From: Climacium dendroides
Lineage: Eukaryota; Streptophyta; Bryopsida; Hypnales; Climaciaceae
Assembly: GCA_950106755.1 (NCBI GenBank)
Contig: OX467082.1
Location: 2,108,001-2,172,000 of the forward strand
Direction of reading: 5' to 3'
Length of the DNA: 64,000 nt
Part shown: piece after piece, positions 47,425 to 59,360 of the stretch
Position numbering within the stretch: the stretch's first letter is position 1
Layout of the letters: every line of letters starts with the position of its first letter
Notes under the pieces: generated by a model
The model's database searches: none
Seen by the model: only the letters and a program-made list of their open reading frames with translations
Told to the model about the DNA's origin: nothing
Program-made: the position numbers and the translations under genes

Positions 47425-50400
47425 ATGGGAGCAATTACGTTGCCAATGTCATCCGCGGGAGCAGCAGCAGTGTCAGGGTTGGATACTCACGTTTTCGCTA
47501 GCACAGCAGGGCCGTGCCGCTTTCACAATCGGTCACGCCATCTGTCGAACCACTCTGTCGTGCAAGAATCTCGTTTCTCTAGTTGTCCTGCAGGCAATGG
47601 CTCAGCTCATATAGTAGGCAACAGTTTGGGAGGCAGGAGACGACGCCCCGTTAGTGGCAGCAAACGTAGAGTCGCTCTTAGGTGTGCGGCTTCCGGAGGG
47701 ATTGGCAAAGGTGATAGCAATAGTGGAGGAAGGAATGAGGAGGAATTTAATGACGAAGCGGTTGGGGCTTCTGGAAGTGGACGTCTTCCAAGTAAAAAGG
47801 AACCGCAAGTACGTCCTCTTACTTCTGTTCACACTCAAACCTCTTTTTTATGACCTTCTCTAAAACAATATTGTAGAATATCCACACCATCATCGACTGT
47901 AACGCTCTTGTCACTCATTCAAACTATGTCGCAGTGAACAAGTTGGGACCTAAGTGATAAAAATTAAATAGGTTTGAGTGTACTTCTATATACTTCTACC
48001 CTGCCCTAGCCGGTCCTACGACCGGATATTTATTTCACGCCAATTGGGAAATTAACATCATGAAGGGAGATAATTCACCCTTCTAGTGGAGGTCTAGAGT
48101 TCAGTGAATTGCTTGGAGACCTCCGCTAGATTGAACTTATAACGCGAAACTGTTGTATGGCACCTCGCTGTCCGATATGCCAGGGTCACGAGGTCTCCTT
48201 GCCTTGACTCATTCGCTGAAAGGACAATGCAGGCAACGAATCAGAACATGGGGAATCCACTACGTGATATGATAATCACGGCAGGTCAAAGGTTGCAAGA
48301 CTATCTAGAGAGTTACAAACAATCCAAGAAAGGGGTTCAAGATGAGGACGACCCTGCAGTTTCAAGTTCGCTGAGTGAAGCAGATGCTGCCTGGGAAAAG
48401 CTACAGAAATTGTTTTCTGAAGTTGACGAGCGTCAAAATGTGGTGCAGAAGTTGCAGGTAAATATTTGTACTAATTTATTTCTCTTGGGTTGAGCGTTTC
48501 TGTCGGGGTGCAATGTGCTATGTGTGATTGGCGTGTCTCGATCGATTCGGAATGTGAAGCACAATGAACGTGAGCAAGCTGGCTACAGCTGGAATATGGG
48601 GTGCCTATTTTGGACCAGAAATGTCTAGATGCAAGGCATTTCTGCACGCTAAGGATGCTTTGGGGATGCTCCTTTTGAATGATCTGTGAGAACTTCATTG
48701 GTCTAATTTTTTGTATGGCCATCTGCATGCAGCTTCAAATGGAAGAAGCAGTGAACTTGGAGGATTTTGAGGAAGCTGGGCAGATTAAGAAAACACTGGC
48801 CGCGGTGCTAGCACAGGATCCAGTCTCTCGGGTTATGAGCGATTTTAAGGTGTAGTATTTACCAGATAACTCATGAACTTCATTTCTCTTTCAGTGAATT
48901 TTAAGGTCCCGAAGCACTGAAGATTACTCGACAGAGATTTGAATCGTTACCTAATTTTACGAAAAAACCTTATGGTGTCTATCATGGTTTTAATCTCAAA
49001 TCACAGTAAGGGATCTTACTTCATGCAGATGAGGCATTGTAGCTCACCAGGCATGCACTTACCGTAAGTTACGGTGAATTTTTATGCATTTTGGAGGATT
49101 ATAGAATTGGCTGTAGGAAAGACCTTGAGTTTGTGTGAATGAGTGTACTAAAAGCGTTTTTCTTCTTTCTTGTCTCAGAAAGCATTGGAAGGCGAAAGAT
49201 ATAGCGATGCTGCTTATTTACGAGACGAGGCTGGTGCTGGTCTTGTGAGTGCTCACTCTCTCATTTGCTTCAAGTTCTAGACTTCGCGATTCGTTCTGCT
49301 GGTCTCGTATCTGGAGTGGTTGGAGTCGAATTTATTCAATTCACTGGAATTGATTATACGAGTTTCAGTTGTGCAGGCTAACCCAGTGGGAAGCCCCCTG
49401 CCGCCTCTCTCCTCTTCTGTATATTTTAGATCTGATACATACCTTCAGTGCTATAACTAATTCGTTGCTTTTTTGGTCAGGTGGGTTGGTGGGCTGGTGT
49501 TTCTGAAGGAAATGACGACCCGTATGGTCGTGTTATAAATATCTCCCCTGCAGAAGGGAGGTTCATTGCGAAGGGCTACAGTGCCAGGTGGGCTACGGGG
49601 TGTGAGTCTATTAGAATGCCACTGAACTAGAACTGCAAGTGACGACGCTCTTAAATTAGGTGTGTTGAAAATCTTATGATCAGGGAGTGTCCAGTGGTAG
49701 CTTATTTATGTTCGGAATGTTTTTTTTTCGTGATCTTCTAAGTATATGGTCAATTGCATAAATGCTTTACAACCAGTTTTCTGTAGGGCTAGCTGTTTAC
49801 GTCAGTCGGGTTAGTAACGACAGGACAGCTGAAATTTCTGCTCTTAGAATTGCTTGTTCCGCTTGATGTTTCAGACAATTAGCTTTGGGAGCAACAGGTG
49901 TCCCATTATTTGAGGTATACCTCACCAAGGATGAAGAATCAAAGTACGAACGGCATGCTGTGTACCTTCAGAGGGACACCAATGGTGCGGCGGAGTCAAT
50001 AGTGGGATTCAGCAAAGATGTTCTTGATTTTGAGAACATGTTGGGAGAGGCTAGCAAGGATTTGCAACTTAGTAAAGACGTTCTTGATTTCGAAAATATG
50101 TTGGGCGAAGCCAACAGGGATATGCAACTGAAGTTGGAATTGCTGGAGGAGATCAACAGGGAGGAATACGAGGAAGATGGAGATCTTGACCCAATGGAAG
50201 AAGGTCTCAAGAAGATCCTCGATTTTCTGAAAGATCGGATGCCGGACGTGAAAATGAAAGTCTTTCAGGTTTGTTGTACTTCCCTCATTCAGATCCGTGC
50301 TAAAATATAGATACCTGCATAGAAAGATTGTACAAATGAGTTGAACGAGTAAAAACTAACCCTCACATCTGAGTCGCTTGCATAGAGATCACTCACTTGA

Positions 50401-52437
50401 TTATCCTGTTGGTTTGCTATCCCAACACAGGTAATAGCGAACGGTAAAATAGCAGCGGACTTGCCAAAGATAGTTGAGCAGTTGATGGAGGATGCAGAAG
50501 ATGAGCTTTTACGGCACGAAGAGTTGGCTGGAGCTGGCAACAGCAATTTGAAGTTTATCCAATCTGTTGACGGGTTTCCACTTGTAGGCAGCTTCCCTAT
50601 GCCAAGCGACGGCAATGCTGAGGTAGAAGTAGAAATTCTAGGGGATGAATTCCCTTCGAAAGCTCCGCACCGTGTGCGTGCTAAGCTCGAGCACAGGAAT
50701 AAGGACAAGTTCGTTTTCCATATTGAAGATTTTCAGATGCCGACAACTGCGGATTCGTCTATAGCTATAGTGACCGACATTGAAGAGTTCTCTGTCGATG
50801 CCAGGCCGCTTGATGTGGAACAGTTTCTGCAGAGTGTAGGCAAGTCGTTGAAGGTGAGGAACATTCCTCCTAGGGCATGTGGGACTTACTGTGGTGACTA
50901 GTGCTTGGTTCTTTCTTGCATATCAATTATTGATGATGCCCTGTACGCGTAATGTAACAGTGAACGACCATCTAAAACGATAGACGATTTGCATGTTGGG
51001 GGTTTGCTCATCTTTAGTTAATAACGCTTTTGTGCTATGATATGTTTACAGACAGACTCAAAGGAGAGTGAAGTCGAAGTGGTGGAGTTGTCGAGTCAAG
51101 ATTTGGGAGATCTTTTAGAAAAAGCAGTGAGCAGGGCCCAGCAACGGCGAGGTTTGTTCAAGGACACTTTATTCCATCGTATCAACATTCCGGACGCTGT
51201 GAACGATCCATTTTCTGGTATGCTCGATCTGGAGTCATGTTTTCTCAAGCAGTAAAAGCTATGAACAAGAGTTTCCTGATATAACTATAACTTTAAGCGT
51301 TGCCTGCGGCATGTATTTCCCTGAAATGTTTTAACGTTTAGTCATATTTGTTTGAAGATATCCCTTAAATGTCTGATTGCTCCTTGCAGGTTTGTATATT
51401 GGGTCTCTGGGGCCTCACTCTGCGGAGGTTGTGCAACTAGAACGGAAGTATGGCAACTGGAAAACTGATGATACCTTTTCGATCAACCAAGAGTTGCAAT
51501 GTTTTGAGTATGTTGAAGCTGTGAAGTTGACCGGTGATGTCAATGTGCCTGCTGGCCAGGTACTGATATACTTCGGTCATATGCCTAACTCCTGTAGATA
51601 TGGAACAAGACTCTTTTGGCCATTTGGACTCGTGGGATTAACGACGTCAATGTAGGGATGGCCAAATCATAATCGCTGAAATGAAAATTTAAATTCATGC
51701 AGGTGTCGTTTCGTGCACGTGTGGGACAAGGTAGTCGTTTGCCACACAGGGGGGTGTATCCGGAGGAGCTTGGTGTGGTAAGTCTGTCTTATGAGTTGGT
51801 CACTTTCTGCTTGGATATTGGCGTGTGGATCTCCTTTAATAACTCTTGCCGACCAGGATTGGTTGTTGATTTGGGGAGTGCACTTGTCCAGACTGCCAGG
51901 TACAAAGGACAGGCTAGAATGGCTGAGCCAGGCTTCAAGAATCCACAATGGGTGGACGGTGAACTTGTGCTTCTGAACGGCAAGGTATGAAAAGTCTTAG
52001 CGTGGTTTGACCTTCCATTGTCACTAATCATTAACTGTCAAGACCTTAGCTAAAAATAGAAAGTCCACTTTGGAAGTTGGAAGTAACTTGCAGAGCATAT
52101 TTCTTCTGTTCATATTCTGCCTACTGGAACATTTTATGACCTTGAAACGTCATAAATGATTTATTCAAAACATCGTTTCTGGTAAGCAAGCAACCAGTTT
52201 TGTCCATCCAGGCACTTAAGGGTTCGGTTCTTGTAGCTCAGTCATTCTTTTTTCTCCTACTTTTGAGCAAATCTGACTGTTGATACTGGGAATATGGGTC
52301 GCCAAGATACTGATTCCATCATTATTAATTTTTACTAGCAGGGAGGCCCGACAAGTGGAGCGGAGCTTGGTTTTGTCATTTTAGGGCCAGGGAGCCATTT
52401 CCTGGTGTTGTTCGGTAGACTGAAGCTGAGAAATTGA
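47425..52437 (+). CDS. EXECUTER, chloroplast singlet-oxygen signalling protein
   Basis: Twelve GT-AG exons: 47425-47808, 48233-48457, 48733-48849, 49179-49244, 49481-49587, 49875-50268, 50431-50853, 51052-51217, 51390-51559, 51703-51777, 51892-51984, 52342-52437; 771 residues (Arabidopsis EX1 684). Residues 1-87 are Ser/Arg-rich and end in VALRC-AAS, a typical transit-peptide cleavage context. Residues 204-264 hold two UVR-like helices ([17 protein letters not shown] and [17 protein letters not shown]). GLVGWWAGV (264-272) and VPLFEVYL follow, and the C-terminal third is the EXECUTER DUF3506/singlet-oxygen-sensing region ([22 protein letters not shown] split over 713-731). In Arabidopsis EX1 and EX2 sit in thylakoid grana margins and relay singlet oxygen to the nucleus; EX1 Trp643 is oxidised and the protein is degraded by FtsH. 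Trp729 here has the matching distance from the C-terminus. Odd: residues 346-365 are duplicated at 366-385. Confidence 0.93.
50011..50130 (+). repeat. In-frame 60-bp tandem duplication in the EXECUTER gene
   Basis: 50011-50070 and 50071-50130 each encode about 20 residues starting [14 protein letters not shown] and ending QL (residues 346-365 and 366-385). The nucleotide copies differ at a number of positions, several of them synonymous, so the duplication is not brand new and the protein sequence has been kept. Confidence 0.93.
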
Positions 52438-53394
52438 GTGTGCAACATTCCTGCCTAGGCTTGACGACACAACTCCCTTTGAAGATGGTAACGCTTCACA
52501 ACCGAATGGCCTGGACGTAGTACACACGATTTCTGTAAATGGAGTTTCACAGCTCATCACTTTTCCACTGTTCTTCAGGTGGTCTTTTCAACACCCACAA
52601 TAGCCTCTCTTGAGGACCGACTTGCATAATAGGCTTGTCGGAGTAGTGACTGTCTGTGGAACTTTGGAGCCTCGGTGTAGCGGTAAAATGAATTTGTTTT
52701 TGAAAGTAGAACTTTTCGGGGGTATCAATGGTTCCATGAGACACAAAGTCTTCAATTCTCATGTTTTTGCCTATTGGGACCTAGGGAGTATTAGTCTCTT
52801 GACCTTGATACTTGCGTTACTTTTAACTGTAAATTAAAGAGGTTGGCGATTTTGACTGGCAGTGTGGCACACGAAAGAATAAGCTTATTATGCTTTTTCG
52901 TGTTTCAAAGATTAGCTGTTCTGAAGATTACCCATGGGAAAAAGGTTGGCAATCCATTTGGCAATTTCTGAATTGCCTTACAAATCTCTATGGAGGAACT
53001 GTACTTTGAGAAAAGAGAGTTGCATTGTGCCCAATTTGGTAACAGAATTGAAAATCACAGAAGTGATTGTACTGTACAGTACAGTATTGTTAGGTCCAAA
53101 TATAATTCGAATTTTTTCTTCCGATGTGAATTTGAACAAAAACTATGAACTTTGAAAAGCTCATGTAACCACAATTCACAAGCTGTAAAGTGTGTTGGAA
53201 AGATGGTAGAGTCTAGTTTACAATATAATAACTTAATGTTACAAAATTATAGGATCATACAATATTAGTAAAAACACATAACAAAGTATCTATCATCTAA
53301 TTGCTGAAATTAGATGTTGAAATAATTGCTTGCATTTGGTTAGGCAAACTTCTAATGAAGGTAGGGAGTTGTTAGAGATATTGTATTCCACATT
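52438..53394. other. 3' flank of the EXECUTER gene
   Basis: The composition remains moderate for about 400 bases, consistent with a 3' untranslated region, then becomes AT-rich. A short self-complementary ACTGTACAGTACAGT lies near 53079. No further exon is needed, since the protein ends at the family's normal C-terminus. Confidence 0.45.
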
Positions 53395-54050
53395 CATTGA
53401 ATAGTTTGCACCATTTTCTCCTCATTTGTTGGTCTATAACAATGTTGTAATAAATCTTTGACAATCTTCCATACATTCTTTATGTGGTTGAAGTCTTGAG
53501 AATTTGTGGGCTAAATCTTTGACAACCTTCCATACATTCTTTATGTGGTTGAAGTCTTGAGAATTTGTGGGCTAAATTAGTTTTGTCACACCACAAGATT
53601 GTCTCCATTGCAATGAAAGTAAGCTAAAGCAGTAATTTCCATTAAGACCATAAGTATCAATTGCCCATAAATAAGAGTCACAAAATTGTTTGCAATCTTT
53701 TGTTTGGAGGTATAGTAACTTATCAATGTCACTAATTGCACCTTAAGCCATCATTGAAGTACAACCAAACTTGAAAGATGATACTTTACAATTTCATACA
53801 TATCTTTCATGTGATTTTTGCCACACTCTAATTTGCCTTGAATTCCAACCAATTTCAAATGACGACTTCTCTAACCAAATCACATTGTACCAGTCCTCAA
53901 AATTTCAGCTTCCATGAAGTTGGGCAAAAGCAAGCCTACCTTTATGCTTGTCATTGAGATAGGACTTTTGTAGTGCAATACAATTTCTAAAGTCCATCTT
54001 ATCCAGGTACGATTGTGTTGTGTTACAATAGATGTTCAAGTGGTTTGATA
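53395..54050 (-). pseudogene. Tc1/mariner transposase relic
   Basis: Read on the minus strand, broken frames give segments of a Tc1-like transposase in the right order: KSYLNDKHKGRLAFAQLH, then EDWYNVIWLEKSSFEIG and NSRQIRVWQKSHERY (the family's W..V.W.DES.F....R..VWR...E.Y region), a GCTSMMA-like piece, and finally NSQDFNHIKNVWK, matching the SPDLNPIENVW motif. The first catalytic Asp is replaced (LEKSSF where DES is expected), the DLNPIEN motif is degraded, stops and frame changes separate the parts, and a 61-bp duplication lies inside. Clearly inactive. The N-terminal DNA-binding part is not recognisable. Confidence 0.82.
53451..53572. repeat. 61-bp tandem duplication in the transposase relic
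   Basis: 53451-53511 and 53512-53572 are nearly identical (TAAATCTTTGACAATCTTCC against TAAATCTTTGACAACCTTCC). It duplicates the region encoding the degraded NHIKNVWKVVKD motif, so it arose after or during decay of the element. Confidence 0.93.
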
Positions 54051-54240
54051 AAAAGACAAAAAATCCATAATGCTAAGGTTCATGAAGGGGTTCAATTCTC
54101 TATAAGCTAGAAATTATATATAAACAAAGGAGGTGCTAGAGACTTAAAGAACTACACATAGACTTTTGGAGTGCCATAATTTTTTCAATACTTGTTGCAT
54201 TTGAGAAATTGAATAGTCTATGGTGATCTACAAAAGAGTA

Positions 54241-54478
54241 CACTAGTAGAATCTCTTGTTTATCTAAACATGAGTTGTCTAACTTGTTGCTGCTTACCTA
54301 GATGTTCAATGTAATAACTCCATATTTTATGTCATTGAAGATGTTACAATGAACATTAGTGAATGTCAATGTTGACATAATATTGACATAAAAACATGGG
54401 GTTGTTACATTGAATGTCCAAGTAAGTAGCGTCAAGTTAGACAACTCATGTCTAGATAAACAAGAGATTCTATTAATG
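54241..54478. mobile_element. Foldback MITE, CACTAG-type termini
   Basis: 238 bp starting CACTAGTAGAATCTCTTGTT. The right end carries the inverted partner AACAAGAGATTCTATTAATG. The complementarity continues for about 100 bases on each side (TAAACATGAGTTGTCTAACT with AGTTAGACAACTCATGTCTA), leaving a short loop. AGTA occurs directly on both sides, a possible target duplication. CACTA-derived by its terminus. Confidence 0.85.
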
Positions 54479-55764
54479 AGTAGATCACAAAATGGGCTTA
54501 CACTTTGAATGTGGAATTTAGAGCAAAATTTCTATCAATAGGATGGGAGGCCTTTAAAGCTTGGTTTTGAAGTTAAGGCATGGGAATCAAATATGCTCTC
54601 TTAGGAAAGTGCATTTTGGATGTCCTAGTGATCCATAGGAAGAGGAGGGTCTGTTGAATACCACAAAGAGTACTATAAGAAGGGATGGTCTCCCTCCTCA
54701 TCTTTGAATGGTGCCATAGCAAACCAAAGTGGCCATAGGTAGTGATGTTGGTGATGGAGCCTCATTGTAGCCTTCATGACACTATAGAGTACTCTTGGAC
54801 ACTCCTTGATATCAGTTGTTGAATGGTGTCCCGCTTCATACTAGCTACAATATTAAGTCATCGCTAGTGAGCCTTGAAGTGAGGTGATTTGAGCTTAGTG
54901 GGGAGTTGGGTACTATTCAAGGGCAGTTTGTGTCGGTGGTGAATATTCATTTGTTACCACCAAGTGCTTGGACATTAGTGGAAGTTTTGCCTTATGTTAT
55001 CAATTAATATGTACAGTGTCTATGGGAATTACTAAGGGATGAGAGCCATGGGGGAATGAAGATCCTGTAATTGAAGTTGGAATCTAACACTATAGAAATA
55101 TGGCATGTGCAATGTTAGAAGATTATAACCTTTGATATACTCAAAGTGAAATACCATAGAGGTACTTCGAAGATCTTGGAGGAAATAGGTGCTACTAAAG
55201 GGGGCAATACCAACAACCATGGTACAAACATCCTATTGTGCAATTTAATATAGAGTATAGAATATAATTGAATTTTTTTGTCTTACAAAATTAAAATTCA
55301 ATTCTTATACATTTTCAATTAAGCTAGGAATTTTCAAATTCAAAAAAATAAAATTTTATTTGATAAATTATTTCATTTAAAATTCATGATTTTATTTTAC
55401 AATTAATTGAAAAACATTGTTGATGAATTTTAAAATTTTAATTGAACAAATACCTAGGCAGCATGCATATGCACATCTTTCATATTAAAAAAAAATGGCC
55501 CTATTAAGTAACAAAAATATTATCTATAAAGAGTCCAATGTAAGGTGTCATATAACCAAACTTTATAAAATAGGTATAACTATATTTTAATTAGATTTTA
55601 GTAAATTAATTATACCATCATACTCAAGGATACAAAATTAGTCATAATATAAGGATCAAAGAGCTAATCAAATTATAGTTGTATTTTAAATTTGTCCAAG
55701 ATTATTAGAATGATATAATATGATGTCTGTAACATGGTTGTCAAGGCTATATTCCAATTTGAAT
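54479..55764. other. Gene-free stretch
   Basis: 54580-55010 is somewhat GC-richer, with broken frames and no recognisable protein; the rest is AT-rich. It may be decayed transposon sequence. Confidence 0.45.
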
Positions 55765-57278
55765 CTACCATTTTGTGTGCTCATTGTATACTTTATAATA
55801 TGTGTAGTGCTTCAATTATGAGTATCTTACAATCAATTATTGGTCTTCTACTAATATGACCTTCAAATTCTATTTAATAAAAGAAATTTAATTCAACTAA
55901 ACTCATCATCTCTCTACAAACAAGAGATTAAAATCTCCTTAGTAACTATATGATGATAATAAAAAATAGCATTACTATATAATAAATTATAATCATATAT
56001 AACTTGAAACTTTATTCTATCTCTATTATAATATAAGAAAAAATTGTATTATATTCTAGCCAAATACCGGTAGTTCAATTAAATTAAGTTGAAACCAATT
56101 CTAACTAAATTAAAATAATTTTTATTGGGGGCAAGACATTATTTCGACTTAAATTTTTTGATATATTTTATTGTAAAATATAGTGATATTCTAGCCTACT
56201 AATTTAAACATTTTACGAGTAGAGTATGACTTTTAAAATTAGTATCACGCATACTAGTAAGAAATATTATAGCAATTAAAAGACCACCTTTGTGAAAAGG
56301 ATTATATATAGGTTCATGCATGATTATGAAGATATTAGAATAACACAATATAAAATAGAGGTTTTTTTTTACAAAATACAAAATTCACCCTATGTGGCTC
56401 ACTTTGTGGTACGATTCTAGTATCATGCCTTTCTTTCATCAACCTTTTCACACTTCTATTCTCACATGCTCTATATTTTTGGATAGGAATTTGATTTTCA
56501 AGTTTCTAATAAGGTATCCTACTAGAACATGCTTATTAGAATAATTTGAGGTCCTCACATAAGGTAAACCAACTTATGATAGGCTAAATGATTGGTTTGC
56601 CTTGTTGGCATTGTTGAAATTTAAAAAAAAAAATCATGTAAAGACAAATGTAAAAAATGGGGGGAGCAATTCAAGTTTTTTTTTTTGACAAAGTATGAAT
56701 TTATTATAAATTTTTGAAGTGTGTTGTCCAATTTGCCTAAAAAAGTCCAAGACTACCCCCAAACTTAAAAAAAGGGTATCCATAATGGTCATTTTATTCA
56801 TCTTAATCACAATATTTCCTAACATGGCTACAACATGAAGGCCTAAAAAAAATCAATATTTATGATGAATTTACACAAAAAATTAGAATAACTAATAGAA
56901 AAATTATAGAAATCAAAAGACTATTGTCATAGAAAGATTCAATTATAGATTTATGCATGATTGAGAAGATACTAGAATTACAAAGAGAAAAGAAAAGAAG
57001 ATAGTGAATGAAAAAATAGCTAGGAAAAATAGAGGAAAATTGCAAGAGGTCCAAAGCATATTTGGGCTGATGCTAAAGTACCATTGTATTCTACAATTCT
57101 ACAATAAAATACCAAAAAATTTAGTAGTAATAATACCTTGTCCCTTATTTTAATTTGGTTAGAATTGATTTTGAAATTAAGTTAATTGAACTATTTGGCT
57201 ATTATATGAGAAGAATTTTACTTGAATTGTTATAGAAATTGAATAAAATTTGAGGTCTATATTTAATTATAATTTTTT

Positions 57279-57317
<39 letters not shown>

Positions 57318-57550
57318 TTTTATTTTTTATTTATTTTATTATCATCATAAAGCTACTAGGAACATTTTAACCTTGTGTTTATAGAAAAGTGATGAACATA
57401 TTATTTCTTTTATTAAATAGAATTTAAAGTTCATACAAGCACAACACATATTCATAGAAGATCATTAATTAATTGATTGCAGGATCACTCATAAATCAAG
57501 CACAACACATATTGTTAGGTATTTAATGAGCATATAAAATGGAGGATTCA
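55765..57550. mobile_element. Long-inverted-repeat element, about 1.8 kb
   Basis: Left arm (about 55765-56200) and right arm (about 57060-57550) are diverged reverse complements. Pairs seen in order from outside in: CCATTTTGTGTGCTCATT with its partner near 57530; GTGCTTCAATTATGAG near 57500; TCTATTTAATAAAAGAAA near 57410; TATGATGATAATAAAA near 57345; GCCAAATA..GTTCAATTAA near 57180-57205; CAATTCTAACTAAATTAAAA near 57150. The middle contains two diverged direct copies (56220-56360 and 56860-57000). No transposase was seen. Long inverted termini recall Mutator-like or foldback elements, but the superfamily is not established. Confidence 0.7.
57281..57313. repeat. (AT)n microsatellite
   Basis: About 16 TA dinucleotides inside the right arm of the long-inverted-repeat element. 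The left arm has no equivalent, so it expanded later. Confidence 0.9.
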
Positions 57551-58383
57551 ATAATGACACATCTTCAAGGACTTGCCACAATTGGTTACTCTAATAACAT
57601 GGTCCCAACTCTCTTTTTATTATCCATACTTGTATTTCACAAATTGATATTTAGGCAACGTAGATAATAGGTACTCATAACTCACTTTTCAATCGATTTC
57701 TATACCTTTGCATCCTACAAATCATTTTCCTATACATTTGTGGAATTTTAGAGGAAATAGCCTATAGTAGCAAAGGTCTATTTCTTCCAAATTATATTAT
57801 TCAACCTTAATGCAATATAGATTTTGAACCTAAACTCAAAACTACCTTTAACCTATAAAAAATTTCAAATCATGTTACCACTTCATTGCTTCTTGTATGG
57901 TAATGATTTTTTCTTCTAGACTAATCAACAACTTCTATAATGGCATGAGTTTTTTTTACATAAGTATTTTCAAAATCTTTCACATTGTAGGTTCAAATGT
58001 CACAAAACAAAGTGAGTGCACCCCTCTTCACAAAGAACTTTCCAACAATACTGAGAATGTAACTAGAGGATAGACAATCCAAGGGATCCCACCAAAACAA
58101 ACAACCTCATTAAAAGTATTGATTAGTGTGCCCTATGCCATTGCCACAATATATTAAAACAAAAATAAAAATAGTTTTCTAATTTTTTAATCCATAAAAA
58201 ACTTAGAAATTCAATACCATAGATCCAAATACCATGAAAGAAAGCTTGTGCACCTTCCTTACATAGAACTTTCTAACGGTACCAAACATACAACTAGGGG
58301 ATGCACAGTCCGGTAGATCTCACTATAATAAAAAAAACTAACTAACTAACTAACTTTAACCTAATAGTATTGTGATTATTGGA
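57551..58383. other. Gene-free stretch with two R4 copies
   Basis: R4 copies at 57975-58120 (TCTTTCACATTGTAGGTTCA, GTGCACCCCTCTTCACAAAG, GACAATCCAAGGGATCCCAC) and 58200-58340 (GTGCACCTTCCTTACATAGA, GATGCACAGTCCGG). A short (ACTA)n run lies at 58337-58356. Confidence 0.6.
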
Positions 58384-59015
58384 AGTTTTGACTATTTCTT
58401 CTTGTTTTGTGAGAAAGTTCGGTAAAGAGTATTGACAATTTTAGTATGAAAATTTGGAGAATTTGATAAGGTTGACTAAACCAATTCCATTCATTGCCCA
58501 ATTTTGGCCCAATTTCATTAAGAAAAATATCAAAATTTATTCATTTTTTTGACAAAATTAGAAGCAAATAAAAAGTAATGACCTTACATAAGCTATAGAT
58601 TATTGCACTATAGGATTTTTGAGGCATTTAGAAGACTGCAAGTTCCCAAACTATGGGGTATGTGAAAATAGTGCCACATCAACAGTCTAATGTGGTTGGG
58701 ACACATCTACGTCAAATAATAATATTTAGTTAAAATTGAAATATTATTTAAATCAAAAATCAAAAATTTAATTTTTAAAATAAAAATGAGATATTTATTA
58801 TTATTTAATAGAACTAACAACACTACAGTGGTTTACAGTAAGGGAAACACCTCGTGACAATCTTCTAAACAAAGGCCTCAAATCCCCTCTAATGGAAAAT
58901 TTTGACTATTTTTTCTTGCTTTGTGGGAAAATATGGAAAAGAATATGGGCAATTTTGATATGAGAATATGGAGAAGTTGATAAGGTAAACTAGCCCAATT
59001 CTGTCCCCTACTTTT
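58384..59015. repeat. Direct repeat pair flanking an R6 copy
   Basis: 58384-58500 and 58900-59015 share TTTTGACTATTTCTTCTTG, TTTTGTGAGAAA, GGAGAATTTGATAAGG and CCAATTCC..CC. Between them lies an R6 copy (58655-58880) that matches 25145-25365 in opposite orientation. The pair could be short terminal repeats of a composite element or two separate insertions. Confidence 0.6.
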
Positions 59016-59185
59016 GGATCCAATTCCATGTTTCATGACCTTCCCGACAAATTTGAGGCCTTTGATTGCAAATATGAATTCAAAAGTTGCAAATTTTATC
59101 ATGTGTGGTAAATTAAAAATATTCCTATGTGTTTTTCCTGGGATAAATTTACTCTACCTGTCTAGCTCACTTCGTTCGATGGGTT
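58985..59185 (+). repeat. R3 element, copy 4
   Basis: Core TCTGTCCCCTACTTTTGGAT, CCTTTGATTGCAAATATGAA, GCAAATTTTATCATGTGTGG and GTGTTTTTCCTGGGATAAA match the copies near 11.1-11.8 and 23.5 kb. Terminal repeats were not identified. Confidence 0.65.
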
Positions 59186-59204
59186 TAGCCTAGTTTTTTT
59201 TGGT

Positions 59205-59272
59205 GATATGTTGCCAATTTTGACATAAAGAAACAAATACCTTAATGTCCCTCCAAATATAATGCAATGGCA
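59205..59272. repeat. Direct repeat at left edge of the three-copy array
   Basis: ATGTTGCCAATTTTGACATA, AAGAAACAAATACC and CCTCCAAATATAATGCAATG recur at 61938-62005, just outside the right edge of the array, in the same orientation. Confidence 0.75.
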
Positions 59273-59360
59273 TCACTTCCTGGGACAGTTTTAGCCCAGT
59301 GTTTTGGCGATATGCTGCCAGTTCTTTTTATTTATTTTTAGACATATTTTTTTAGACATA

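Noticed and set aside
47214..47501. 95-codon frame overlapping the EXECUTER start as a protein gene
   Set aside because: Starts within a tandem duplication and overlaps the transit-peptide exon in another frame; at most an upstream ORF.
51859..51891. Alternative acceptor for EXECUTER exon 11 at 51859
   Set aside because: In frame, but it would insert eleven residues ([11 protein letters not shown] onward) into the conserved ELGV-ARYKGQ region; the acceptor at 51891/51892 restores the family sequence.
58384..59015. LTR retrotransposon
   Set aside because: The direct repeats are only about 115 bases, diverged and 400 bases apart, with no gag-pol, primer-binding site or polypurine tract seen.
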